This document shows, piece by piece, positions 55,277 through 63,250 of a stretch of 64,000 bases of DNA; position 1 is the stretch's first letter, and each line of letters starts with the position of its first letter. The notes under the pieces are model-generated. The model saw nothing but the letters and a program-made list of their open reading frames with translations, was not told where the DNA came from and did not search any database. The position numbers and the translations under genes were made by a program. Source of the stretch: JAYQKL01 sp049889535 (lineage in GTDB: Bacteria; Pseudomonadota; Alphaproteobacteria; RS24); the NCBI GenBank assembly GCA_049889535.1, contig JBMHDF010000008.1, forward strand, positions 33,010 to 97,009, given 5' to 3'.

Positions 55277-56461
55277 CTAGCCAAAAAGGTTTTTCAAATT
55301 GCGCGCAGCTTGGCGAATGCGCTGTTCATTTTCAACCAAAGCAATGCGCACATGGTCATCGCCATACTCACCAAAGCCAATACCCGGCGATACTGCGACC
55401 CCTGATTTTTGCAACAGCAATTTTGAAAACTCTAACGAACCAAGATGTTTAAACTGCTCAGGTATCGGCGCCCAAGCAAACATCGTTGCTGGCGGTGATG
55501 GCACATCCCAACCAGCGCGCGCAAAACTCTCAACCAACACATCACGGCGCCCCTTATAGACTTGCCGAATTTCTTCAATCACTGAGTCAGGGCTATCTAG
55601 CGCGGTTGCAGACGCCACCTGAATGGGCGTAAAGGCGCCATAATCCAGATAAGACTTGATGCGCGTTAAAGCCGCAATAAGACGCTCATTGCCAACCGCA
55701 AAACCCATACGCCATCCCGGCATGGAATAAGTTTTAGACAAAGATGTAAACTCAACCGCAATGTCTTTGGCGCCCTCAACTTCTAAAATGGAGGGGGGGC
55801 GATTATTCGCGTCAAAGTAAATTTCGGCATAGGCCAAATCAGACAGAATCAAAATCTCATGCTCTTTGCAATAGCGCACAACTTCCTTGTAAAAATCCAA
55901 ATCTTTGACTTCAGCCGTCGGATTACCCGGATAATTCAAAACCAATGCCTTTGGCTTTGGAACACTACCCCGCACATTTTCATCTAATATTGAGAAGAAA
56001 TCCGCGCCTTGCGTTAAAGGCAAATGCTGGATGGTCGCACCCGAAATAATAAAGCCAAAAGCATGGATAGGATAAGTCGGGTTTGGCACTAAAATCACAT
56101 CGCCTGGCGATACCATAGCCTGCGCCATATTCGCAAAGCCTTCTTTTGACCCCAATGTCGCAATTATTTCAGTTTCTGGGTTAAGCTTTACACCAAATCG
56201 GCGCTCATAATAACGCGCTTGCGCCAGCCGCAATCCAGCTATGCCCTTTGACGCAGAATAACGGTGCGTTTTGGGATTGTTAACAGTTTCAACAAGCTTA
56301 TCAATTATGTGTTGCGGGGTTGGCAAATCTGGATTTCCCATCCCGAAATCAATAATATCCTCACCCCGCGAGCGGGCTTCATATTTCAGCTTATTGACGC
56401 CCTCAAACACATAGGGTGGCAATCTTTGTATGCGTTGAAATTCTTCTTGTGACATGGTCAT
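55277..56461 (-). CDS. alaC: PLP-dependent aminotransferase (alanine/AlaC-like, class I/II)
   Basis: 394 residues with EFTSLSKTYSMPGWRMGFAV, which contains the PLP lysine (SLSKTYSMPGWR), and NPTYPIHAFGF and NYPGNPTAEV. The fold-type I LL-DAP/alanine transaminase type fits; the typical annotation next to hom is alanine transaminase or a methionine/aspartate aminotransferase. The substrate is not certain. MTM at the start leaves 56455 as an alternative. Confidence 0.85.
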   Translation of the reverse strand: MTMSQEEFQRIQRLPPYVFEGVNKLKYEARSRGEDIIDFGMGNPDLPTPQHIIDKLVETVNNPKTHRYSASKGIAGLRLAQARYYERRFGVKLNPETEIIATLGSKEGFANMAQAMVSPGDVILVPNPTYPIHAFGFIISGATIQHLPLTQGADFFSILDENVRGSVPKPKALVLNYPGNPTAEVKDLDFYKEVVRYCKEHEILILSDLAYAEIYFDANNRPPSILEVEGAKDIAVEFTSLSKTYSMPGWRMGFAVGNERLIAALTRIKSYLDYGAFTPIQVASATALDSPDSVIEEIRQVYKGRRDVLVESFARAGWDVPSPPATMFAWAPIPEQFKHLGSLEFSKLLLQKSGVAVSPGIGFGEYGDDHVRIALVENEQRIRQAARNLKNLFG

Positions 56462-56545
56462 ACTCGTAAATATTATCGCTGATTATGTTCTATACATCAA
56501 TTACGGCAAGCTTGGGGCAAATCCAAGTTTTTATTGGCTTTTTTT

Positions 56546-56956
56546 CTAAAAATTTCCAGACAAGCCAGGAAATGCATGATTTGGTTTTGCATCATCTGAT
56601 GTTTCCTGTTTTTCCGTCTCCATTATTTGAGAAGCCGGTGGCTTTTCAGGTAATTTTACTGAACCGCCGCCCTTGAGCGTTGTGTCCTGATGGTTACGGT
56701 TTTCCAAATCGCCGGATAATTCGTCATAAACATGGTCTAAATCATCACTTTCCTTATCTTTAAAAAAGCTAAAAACCGGTATAGCTTTATCATCAGTTTT
56801 TAAGTCATCACCCAATCGTTCTTCAGCTTCCGAGAAAACCTTCCCATAAAGCGTTTCTGGTTTTGCCCAGTCAGGCACTTTTGAACACCCAGCCAGCATC
56901 AAAAGACTGAGACCAGCAATAATAGCGCAATATTTATAGGGCAAGCGTGCTAGCAT
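56546..56956 (-). CDS. Uncharacterised lipoprotein
   Basis: 136 residues with a lipoprotein signal and lipobox LAGC (MLAGCSKVPDWAKPE). The mature part is highly charged and polar with no recognised domain (LGDDLKTDDKAIPVFSFFKD). It starts at the argC stop (one-base overlap), so it is cotranscribed with argC. Function unknown. Confidence 0.75.
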   Translation of the reverse strand: MLARLPYKYCAIIAGLSLLMLAGCSKVPDWAKPETLYGKVFSEAEERLGDDLKTDDKAIPVFSFFKDKESDDLDHVYDELSGDLENRNHQDTTLKGGGSVKLPEKPPASQIMETEKQETSDDAKPNHAFPGLSGNF

Positions 56957-58008
56957 TATGGATAAAGCGGCTGCTGCAGCAAACCGTCCGTTTCATCAAA
57001 TCCAAACATAATATTCATATTCTGAATTGCCTGCCCACTTGAGCCTTTCACCAGATTATCCAAAGTTGAGATTAAAATCACCCGTCCAGAAAGCCGGTCA
57101 TCAAAAACGCCCAAATGGCAATAATTTGACCCTCTTACCTGCCTTGTTGTTGGCACTTCGCTTTCCGGCAACACCTTCACAAACGGCTCATCAGCATAAG
57201 TTTTGGCTAAATGCGCCCGTATCTCATCGGCTGTGCAATCCTGCGTTTTAGCATAAACCGTCAGTAATTCTCCCCGATTCATCGGCACAAGATGCGGGGT
57301 GAAATTTACCGTAATCGCTTGATTTGCTGCCAAACTCAGCTCTTGCTCAATCTCGGGCGCATGCCGATGGCCAGCGATTCCATAAGGGCTTAGACCTTCC
57401 GCAACTTCACTGAATAAATTGCTCTCTTTGAGGCTTCGCCCTGCCCCTGTGACACCAGACTTTGCGTCAATAATAAGGTCTTTAGGCTTTATCAACCCAG
57501 CCTTAAGCAAGGGCAAAAGTAAAGTGAGCGCAGCTGTTGGGTAACAGCCCGGACACGCCACCAAACGCGCCTGTTTAATCGCGTCTCTGTAATGCTCTGA
57601 CAAGCCATAAACAGCCTCGCCTAAAAGCCCTTCTGCCTCATGCTTCCGGCCATACCATTGAGCGTAAATATCCGCATCTTTGATTCTAAAATCTGCAGAC
57701 ATATCAATAAGTTTTACATGATTAGGAATGTTAAGAATTACATCTTGCGCGGTTCCATGTGGCAAGCCACATAAGGCCACATCAACCCCCTCCCAATCAA
57801 CGGTTTCAACCTTTTGCATAGCGGGTAAATCGAGATTAGCAAATTGCGGAAACACATCAGAAACCGCCTTATCTGCATGCGCATTGGCCGTCAAGGCAAC
57901 AATCTTTGCGCGCGGATGAGTGGCCAAAAGCCGTATCGCATCCGCCCCTGTATAGCCAGACGCGCCAATAATAGCGACTGCAATTTGTTTTGACATTTCA
58001 TGGGACAT
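56956..58008 (-). CDS. argC: N-acetyl-gamma-glutamyl-phosphate reductase
   Basis: 350 residues; third step of arginine synthesis. NADP-binding GASGYTGADAIRLLA at the N-terminus and the catalytic Cys in VACPGCYPTAAL. GITGAGRSLKESNLF-like and HRHAPEIEQEL segments complete the family pattern. Other arginine genes are not in the window. Confidence 0.94.
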   Translation of the reverse strand: MSHEMSKQIAVAIIGASGYTGADAIRLLATHPRAKIVALTANAHADKAVSDVFPQFANLDLPAMQKVETVDWEGVDVALCGLPHGTAQDVILNIPNHVKLIDMSADFRIKDADIYAQWYGRKHEAEGLLGEAVYGLSEHYRDAIKQARLVACPGCYPTAALTLLLPLLKAGLIKPKDLIIDAKSGVTGAGRSLKESNLFSEVAEGLSPYGIAGHRHAPEIEQELSLAANQAITVNFTPHLVPMNRGELLTVYAKTQDCTADEIRAHLAKTYADEPFVKVLPESEVPTTRQVRGSNYCHLGVFDDRLSGRVILISTLDNLVKGSSGQAIQNMNIMFGFDETDGLLQQPLYP

Positions 58009-58024
58009 AGTGACACCTTACCCT

Positions 58025-58507
58025 TTATTTGTTACCTTCAGCATCGGGGTCATAATTCATGGCCATAAATTCTGCTTCTGTGCAGATTTTATCACCAACA
58101 CGTGCAATGCCCTTATATTTCCAAACAGGACCCTTGCTTTTAATCTTTAGAATCTCAATTCTCAGCACATCGCCCGGCATTACAGCATTACGAAACCTGC
58201 ATTTATCAACCGACATAAAATAAATAACCTTGCGCTCAACCTCATTTTTGCGGTTATGCACGACCAATGCAGCGGCTGTTTGTGCCATTGCTTCGACAAT
58301 CAGTACGCCTGGCATTACTGGCCAATCAGGAAAATGACCCGGCACCCATGGCTCATTGGCAGTCACATTTTTAATACCAACAGCTCTTTCTTCGCCGTCC
58401 ATTTCCTCAATGGCGTCAATCAATAAAAAAGGAAATCGATGCGGTATCAACTCCATTATCTCTTGAATATTTACCGATGTGCCCTTCACCATATCCTGAT
58501 CACTCAT
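58025..58507 (-). CDS. fabZ: 3-hydroxyacyl-ACP dehydratase FabZ-like
   Basis: 160 residues from the ATG at 58507, preceded by AGGAATTA. The hot-dog-fold active site is visible as VPGHFPDWPVMPGVLIVEAM, with the catalytic His and Glu, and HRFPFLLIDAIEEM upstream. It dehydrates beta-hydroxyacyl-ACP in fatty acid synthesis. fabZ is usually beside lpxD and lpxA; here it lies alone between argC and the ribosomal protein genes, so it might be a second copy with a specialised role. Confidence 0.85.
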   Translation of the reverse strand: MSDQDMVKGTSVNIQEIMELIPHRFPFLLIDAIEEMDGEERAVGIKNVTANEPWVPGHFPDWPVMPGVLIVEAMAQTAAALVVHNRKNEVERKVIYFMSVDKCRFRNAVMPGDVLRIEILKIKSKGPVWKYKGIARVGDKICTEAEFMAMNYDPDAEGNK

Positions 58508-58570
58508 ATTAATTCCTATCATCTCATCTGTTGATGCCAGTTTAACCTGACACAAGGCTCAATCCGACTC

Positions 58571-58600
58571 AAAAAAAAGGAGCCTTTCGGCTCCTTTTTA
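58571..58600 (-). terminator. Terminator of rpsI
   Basis: Perfect 11-bp stem: AAAAAGGAGCC (58574-58584) and GGCTCCTTTTT (58589-58599) with a TTTC loop. On the minus strand it is followed by T residues, 21 bases after the rpsI stop. It would work in both directions. Confidence 0.85.
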
Positions 58601-58620
58601 ACCCAAAACTGGTTGGAACC

Positions 58621-59112
58621 CTAGCGTTTAGAGAACTGGAAGCTACGGCGAGCTTTCGCGCGACCATATTTTTTCCGCTCAACAACACGGCTGTCACGCG
58701 TCAAGAAGCCACCTGACTTCAACACGCCACGCAATTCTGGCTCATAATAAGTCAGCGCTTTGGAAATACCATGACGCACCGCGCCCGCCTGACCAGATAG
58801 GCCACCACCGCTTACAGTCGCTATAACATCATAAGCATCAGGGCGATTAGCAGCAACCAAAGGCTGGCGCAAAATCATGCGCAGTACTGGGCGCGCAAAA
58901 AAGCGTTCTTCTTCACGCCCATTCACCGTGATTTTACCATTGCCCGGTTTAATCCAAACACGGGCAATCGCATTTTTACGTTTACCAGTGGCATAGGCGC
59001 GGCCATGCTCGTCTATTTTTGGCTCAGCAGGCGTAGCTGGGGCTTCAGTAGGTGTTGCAGGCGCATCCCCTGCAATGGCTTCATCAAGATTTTCAAGAGT
59101 TGTTTCGCTCAT
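58621..59112 (-). CDS. rpsI: Ribosomal protein S9
   Basis: 163 residues. The S9 core is clear (GKRKNAIARVWIKPG, GAVRHGISKAL, DSRVVERKKYGRAKARRSFQ), and the basic C-terminus reaches the decoding centre. A 30-residue acidic, Ala/Pro/Thr-rich N-terminal extension is common in alphaproteobacteria. Translated directly after rplM. Confidence 0.98.
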   Translation of the reverse strand: MSETTLENLDEAIAGDAPATPTEAPATPAEPKIDEHGRAYATGKRKNAIARVWIKPGNGKITVNGREEERFFARPVLRMILRQPLVAANRPDAYDVIATVSGGGLSGQAGAVRHGISKALTYYEPELRGVLKSGGFLTRDSRVVERKKYGRAKARRSFQFSKR

Positions 59113-59114
59113 TA

Positions 59115-59576
59115 TTAAGCCCTCACATTCTTAGAATTCATCGCCGCAACATCAACAGTTTCTGGCTTCTGCGCTTCATGTGGATGTTCGGCACCAGCAT
59201 AAATATGCAAATTTGACAATTGCTGGCGCGATAGCGGGCCGCCTGGCAACATTCTTTTAACTGCCAGCTCAAGCACACGCTCAGGGAAACGCCCTTCAAG
59301 TACTTTTTCTGGTGTTGTTGATTTAATGCCACCCGGATAACCTGTATGACGATAATAAATTTTATCGCTGGTTTTTTTACCAGTGAATTTCACTTTATCG
59401 GCGTTAATAACAATGACATTGTCCCCCATATCCATATGCGGGGTAAAACTTGGCAAATGCTTACCACGCAACCGCATGGCGATGATTGATGCCAACCGGC
59501 CAACAACGAGGTTTTCAGCGTCAATAACAATCCACTTTTTCTCGATATCAGAAGGTTTTGCAGAATAGGTTTTCAT
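59115..59576 (-). CDS. rplM: Ribosomal protein L13
   Basis: 153 residues from the ATG at 59576 (MKTYSAKPSD), the usual start for the family; a further ATG four codons upstream is less likely. GRLASIIAMRLRGKHLP and LELAVKRMLPGGPLSRQQ are L13 signatures. A strong promoter with an embedded palindrome lies upstream. Confidence 0.98.
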   Translation of the reverse strand: MKTYSAKPSDIEKKWIVIDAENLVVGRLASIIAMRLRGKHLPSFTPHMDMGDNVIVINADKVKFTGKKTSDKIYYRHTGYPGGIKSTTPEKVLEGRFPERVLELAVKRMLPGGPLSRQQLSNLHIYAGAEHPHEAQKPETVDVAAMNSKNVRA

Positions 59577-59608
59577 CACAAATTCCATCTAGTGTTAAAA
59601 TTGCGCTT

Positions 59609-59637
59609 TTTTTATCGACAGAAACACCTTCTGTCAA
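59609..59637 (-). promoter_or_regulatory. Promoter of rplM-rpsI with a palindrome inside the spacer
   Basis: On the minus strand TTGACA (59637-59632), a 17-base spacer and TAAAAA (59614-59609). The spacer and -35 carry a perfect inverted repeat, GACAGAA (59617-59623) and TTCTGTC (59629-59635) with a 5-base centre, well placed for a repressor. The -35 is a perfect consensus. Confidence 0.7.
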
Positions 59638-59724
59638 CAATCTTTATCAATAAATATATATTGAAAAACAATAGGTTATAAAATAGGTAATATATTACCT
59701 TAATCTAAAAGCTTCTAATCGCTT

Positions 59725-60792
59725 TTATTTTACATGCCGCAGATTATGCAAATGCGTTAGACCTAAGCACAACACCAAAACCGCACCCAATTGATGCGCC
59801 GCGCCCCAGAAAATCGGCACAGCTAACATCAGGGCGGTGATGCCCATTACAGCCTGAACACTCACACCGAGCGCAAGATAGAGAGCCGAGCGGGCCTTAT
59901 TTGACCCAGATTGGCGCAAGCGGAACCAATGAATAAACACCAAAGCCAAAAGTAAATAAGCGCCAATGCGATGGTCGAATTGCACAGTGATATAATTTTC
60001 AAAAAAATTAAGCCCTACTGGTTGTAGATCCAGCAAGCCATCAGGAATAAGCTGCCCATCCATAAGCGGCCAATCCGTATAAGATTTGCCCGCATCCAAG
60101 CCCGCCACCAGCGCGCCCATGAGCGATTGCACTAAAACCAAAATTAAAATAACCCCAGCAACTGCAACACCACGCCCCGAAGCGGGTACTTGCGCACGCC
60201 CACGCCATAAGCTCAAAGCCAACCAAAAACTATAACTAAAAATAATAAGTGCCAGACCAAGATGAGAAGCAAGTCGATATTGGCTAACATCCACCAATTG
60301 CTCATCAGCTCCTGTTAATGCGCCCAAACCACTGCGCACCATATACCAGCCCATAAAACCTTGCAGCCCGCCAAGAAAAAATAAAACCAATAGCGGCTTC
60401 ATATATCCGTCAGGGATTTGTTTGCGCAGCGCAAACCATATAAAGGGCAACAAAAAGACCAGACCAATCACCCGTCCCAACTGACGATGCCCCCACTCCC
60501 ACCAGAAAATTACCTTAAATTCTGCCAGTGAGAACCCTTGATTAACCAACATATATTCAGGAATGGCTTTATATTTATCAAAGGCTATTTGCCAGTCTTG
60601 CGCATTTAATGGGGGGATGGCTCCCATTATGGGTTTCCATTCGGTAATTGACAGACCAGAGTCAGTCAACCGTGTCAGACCGCCAACCAAAACCATCAAC
60701 GCGACAAAGCCGCAAAGCGTGAATAACCACAATGCCACTGCTCGCTCGGATTGAGATATTGTCATATTCATATTTTTCTGCCCCGTCATCAT
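59725..60792 (-). CDS. ctaA: Heme A synthase (COX15/CtaA)
   Basis: 355 residues, about eight membrane helices. Oxidises heme O to heme A for cytochrome oxidase. The family segments VLVGGLTRLTDSGLSITEWK, WWEWGHRQLGR and VQFDHRIGAYLL contain the conserved heme-ligand histidines. The internal start (60765) is an alternative to 60792; both have weak sites. It is convergent with nothing and divergent from the DUF2842 gene. Confidence 0.95.
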   Translation of the reverse strand: MMTGQKNMNMTISQSERAVALWLFTLCGFVALMVLVGGLTRLTDSGLSITEWKPIMGAIPPLNAQDWQIAFDKYKAIPEYMLVNQGFSLAEFKVIFWWEWGHRQLGRVIGLVFLLPFIWFALRKQIPDGYMKPLLVLFFLGGLQGFMGWYMVRSGLGALTGADEQLVDVSQYRLASHLGLALIIFSYSFWLALSLWRGRAQVPASGRGVAVAGVILILVLVQSLMGALVAGLDAGKSYTDWPLMDGQLIPDGLLDLQPVGLNFFENYITVQFDHRIGAYLLLALVFIHWFRLRQSGSNKARSALYLALGVSVQAVMGITALMLAVPIFWGAAHQLGAVLVLCLGLTHLHNLRHVK

Positions 60793-60988
60793 GAGCTCTT
60801 TTTGGCATTCGTGATTTAAGAGTTCAAGGTTGCAAAAAGCCGCAGGTAACCAATTATAGGCTGATGCGCTGAATTGGCGCAGTTTGGCAAAAGCTATTTG
60901 CTGGGTTTAATGCGATAAATTGCCTAGATTGGCTTCATATTATTTACTGTGTAAAATGCTTTACAAGCAATGTGCTATGGAGAGAAAA

Positions 60989-61219
60989 GTGAAACGCCCA
61001 CCAATTTTACCCATGCGTGTACGAAAATTCATTGGCATGATTTTAATTGTCATTTTGGTGTTTTTCTATGCGCTCTTAATTGCGGCATTTGGTGCCAGCA
61101 CATGGATGCCATCAAATAAATTTATTGAGTTTTTATTTTATATGATTGCTGGTATGGGCTGGGCGATACCAGCCGCCGTTATTATTTGGTGGATGCAGCG
61201 CCCTGATGCGGATAGCTAG
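60989..61219 (+). CDS. DUF2842 family membrane protein
   Basis: 76 residues from a GTG at 60989, preceded by GGAGAG; an ATG at 60977 is also possible. Two hydrophobic helices (GMILIVILVFFYALLIAAF and FYMIAGMGWAIPAAVIIWWM) and the C-terminal WMQRPD motif identify DUF2842, a small alphaproteobacterial family often next to ctaA. Function unknown. Confidence 0.82.
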   Translation: MKRPPILPMRVRKFIGMILIVILVFFYALLIAAFGASTWMPSNKFIEFLFYMIAGMGWAIPAAVIIWWMQRPDADS

Positions 61220-61242
61220 GCCAGCCAAAGAAATTAGGATTA

Positions 61243-61323
61243 TCAATCAAAGCGGCCAAACTGAAGAAGGTTCAAAACCAACATAACCCCAATAAAAATA
61301 ACAATTGGTAAAATTGATGTCAT
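61243..61323 (-). CDS. 26-residue single-helix membrane peptide
   Basis: A very short gene with a strong site (GAGGAG seven bases before the ATG). The product is a single hydrophobic helix (ILPIVIFIGVMLVLNLLQ) with the C-terminal FGRFD. The strong site and the compact hydrophobic-plus-tail design argue for a real small protein. It lies between DUF2842 and tRNA-Pro; the role is unknown. Confidence 0.65.
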   Translation of the reverse strand: MTSILPIVIFIGVMLVLNLLQFGRFD

Positions 61324-61355
61324 AGCAAGCTCCTCGTCACACAGCTGATTTCAAA

Positions 61356-61432
61356 TGGTCGGAGCGGCGGGATTTGAACCCACGACCCCTTGTCCCCCAG
61401 ACAAGTGCGCTACCGGGCTGCGCTACGCTCCG
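61356..61432 (-). tRNA. tRNA-Pro (anticodon GGG)
   Basis: Minus strand: acceptor CGGAGCG (61432-61426) pairs with CGCTCCG; discriminator A and encoded CCA (61358-61356). Anticodon loop CTGGGGG gives GGG. 77 bases. TTGCAC (61472-61467), 17 bases and TAGATA (61449-61444) form a weak promoter upstream. Confidence 0.97.
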
Positions 61433-61498
61433 ACTAATATGAGTATCTAGGCGTTTTGCGCCAATGGTGCAAGCTTAATCAAACAGAAATATGGTTAT

Positions 61499-61888
61499 TT
61501 AGGGGCGCGAGCTGGCCAATAACTCTTTCAGCTTTAGAAGTTTTTCTTGCACTTTGCGCAGGCCTTGCGCATGGTCATTTCCAACTGTTTCAATGGTTAG
61601 GGTATCGGCAGTCGTTAAAGCCACTTCCCCCTGACGCAGTGCGGCGACGCCTTTTTCACGCAGCACCTTTTGCACCCCTTTAATCGTCATCCCTTCATCA
61701 TGCAATAAATGCTTTATGTTGGAAATCAACACCACATCTTCAGGGCGGTAAAGCCGACGCCCTCGCGCACGCTTTATAGGTTGAATCTGTTTGAATTTCG
61801 TTTCCCAGAACCGCAAAACATGCGGCTCTAAATCCATGAGTTGCGATACTTCGCTAATGGTCTTGAAAGCTTGGTCAGATTTGCTCAC
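61499..61888 (-). CDS. MerR-family transcriptional regulator
   Basis: 129 residues with an N-terminal MerR winged helix (TISEVSQLMDLEPHVLRFWE, KRARGRRLYRPEDVVLI) and a coiled-coil C-terminus (LRKVQEKLLKLKELL). No effector-binding cysteines are visible. The position directly after ihfA and fabH is conserved in alphaproteobacteria. Targets are unknown. Confidence 0.9.
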   Translation of the reverse strand: MSKSDQAFKTISEVSQLMDLEPHVLRFWETKFKQIQPIKRARGRRLYRPEDVVLISNIKHLLHDEGMTIKGVQKVLREKGVAALRQGEVALTTADTLTIETVGNDHAQGLRKVQEKLLKLKELLASSRP

Positions 61889-61896
61889 AACGCCCT

Positions 61897-62190
61897 TTAT
61901 TTTTTGTTAATGCGATCTTTAAGAACATGGCTTGCCCGGAAACTTAAAACACGTCTGGGCGAGATTGGCACTTCCTCACCCGTTTTCGGATTGCGGCCAA
62001 TTCGACTATTTTTATGACGGACAGAAAAGGTTCCAAAGGAAGATAATTTGACATCTTCACCTTTAACAAGCGATTGAGAGATTTCATCCAAAACACTCTC
62101 AACGATTTCAGATGACTCCATACGACTTAAACCAATTTCGTTATAAATCGCTTCACTCAAATTTGCGCGTGTCAAAGTTTTGTTTGTCAT
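61897..62190 (-). CDS. ihfA: Integration host factor alpha subunit
   Basis: 97 residues from the ATG at 62190, with a strong GGAGGCGAC site; the open frame extends 17 codons further, but that start lacks support. The DNA-bending family motif GRNPKTGEEVPISPRRVLSF is complete, and FGTFSVRHKNSR precedes it. It forms IHF with the beta subunit encoded elsewhere. Confidence 0.94.
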   Translation of the reverse strand: MTNKTLTRANLSEAIYNEIGLSRMESSEIVESVLDEISQSLVKGEDVKLSSFGTFSVRHKNSRIGRNPKTGEEVPISPRRVLSFRASHVLKDRINKK

Positions 62191-62272
62191 GTCGCCTCCA
62201 GAATATGCATTAGTTAAGCATAGGAAATAGGCGTAAGACAATGATATTTTTATTTATTATTTAAGTTTTTAT

Positions 62273-63244
62273 TTACACTCTGATGAGGTTGCCACCCCAG
62301 CTAAAACCTGCGCCCATCGCCTCTAACATTACTAAATCGCCTTTTTTTATGGTGCCATTTAAATAATATTGCGCAAAAGCCAAAGGCACAGAGGCCGCAG
62401 ATGTGTTGGCATGCTTGTTAACCGTCACAATCACCTTATCTTCATCAAGACCGATTTTTTGCCCAACTGACTTGATAATTCTGCTATTCGCCTGATGCGG
62501 CACAAACCAATCAATGTCACTTACATCTAATTGCGTGCGGTCTAATAAAGTTATAATTGCATCAGAAATATTATTAACTGCGTGACGGAAAACTTCCTTA
62601 CCGTTCATATCAATAAATCCAGATTGCTGGTTATAAGAAGGCCCACCAGTGACCAGTAAGCTCTGCGTATGTGCGCCGTCAGAACGCATATAATTTGCTA
62701 AAACGCCTGTGTCCGTTATCGCCCCTTCGCACTCTTCTTTTTGCAAGATAACCGCGCCGGCACCATCGCCGAATAAAACACAAGTATTGCGGTCCTCCCA
62801 GTTCAAAATTCGCGACATGGTTTCTGCCCCGATTAATAATGTGGTTTCGAACTGGCCTGAAGTGATTAGACTGTCAGCAATCCCCATGCCAAAAATAAAA
62901 CCTGAGCAAACTGCTTGCATATCAAAAGCACTGCCTTTTGCGCCCAGCTTTTCTTGAACATAGCAAGCCGTTGCCGGAAACACCCGGTCTGGCGTGGTGG
63001 TGGCCACAATAATTTGGTCTATTTGGTCAATCGACATACCCGCATTATCAAGCGCCATTTGCGCCGCTTTTGTGGCCAAGTCCGAAGTCACCTCTCCATC
63101 AGCAGCAATATGGCGTTGCTCAATGCCTGTGCGTGACAATATCCACTCATCGGAGGTCTCTACTATTTTGGCGAGTTCAGTATTTGTTAGGATTTTTTCA
63201 GGAAGGTAATAGCCTGCACCTTTTATTACAGAACGGGGCGTCAT
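62273..63244 (-). CDS. fabH: Beta-ketoacyl-ACP synthase III
   Basis: 323 residues; starts fatty acid synthesis by condensing acetyl-CoA with malonyl-ACP. The catalytic Cys is in MQAVCSGFIFGMG, His in WFVPHQANSRI and Asn in TVNKHANTSAAS. Six bases separate it from plsX. Confidence 0.96.
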   Translation of the reverse strand: MTPRSVIKGAGYYLPEKILTNTELAKIVETSDEWILSRTGIEQRHIAADGEVTSDLATKAAQMALDNAGMSIDQIDQIIVATTTPDRVFPATACYVQEKLGAKGSAFDMQAVCSGFIFGMGIADSLITSGQFETTLLIGAETMSRILNWEDRNTCVLFGDGAGAVILQKEECEGAITDTGVLANYMRSDGAHTQSLLVTGGPSYNQQSGFIDMNGKEVFRHAVNNISDAIITLLDRTQLDVSDIDWFVPHQANSRIIKSVGQKIGLDEDKVIVTVNKHANTSAASVPLAFAQYYLNGTIKKGDLVMLEAMGAGFSWGGNLIRV

Positions 63245-63250
63245 GTGTTT

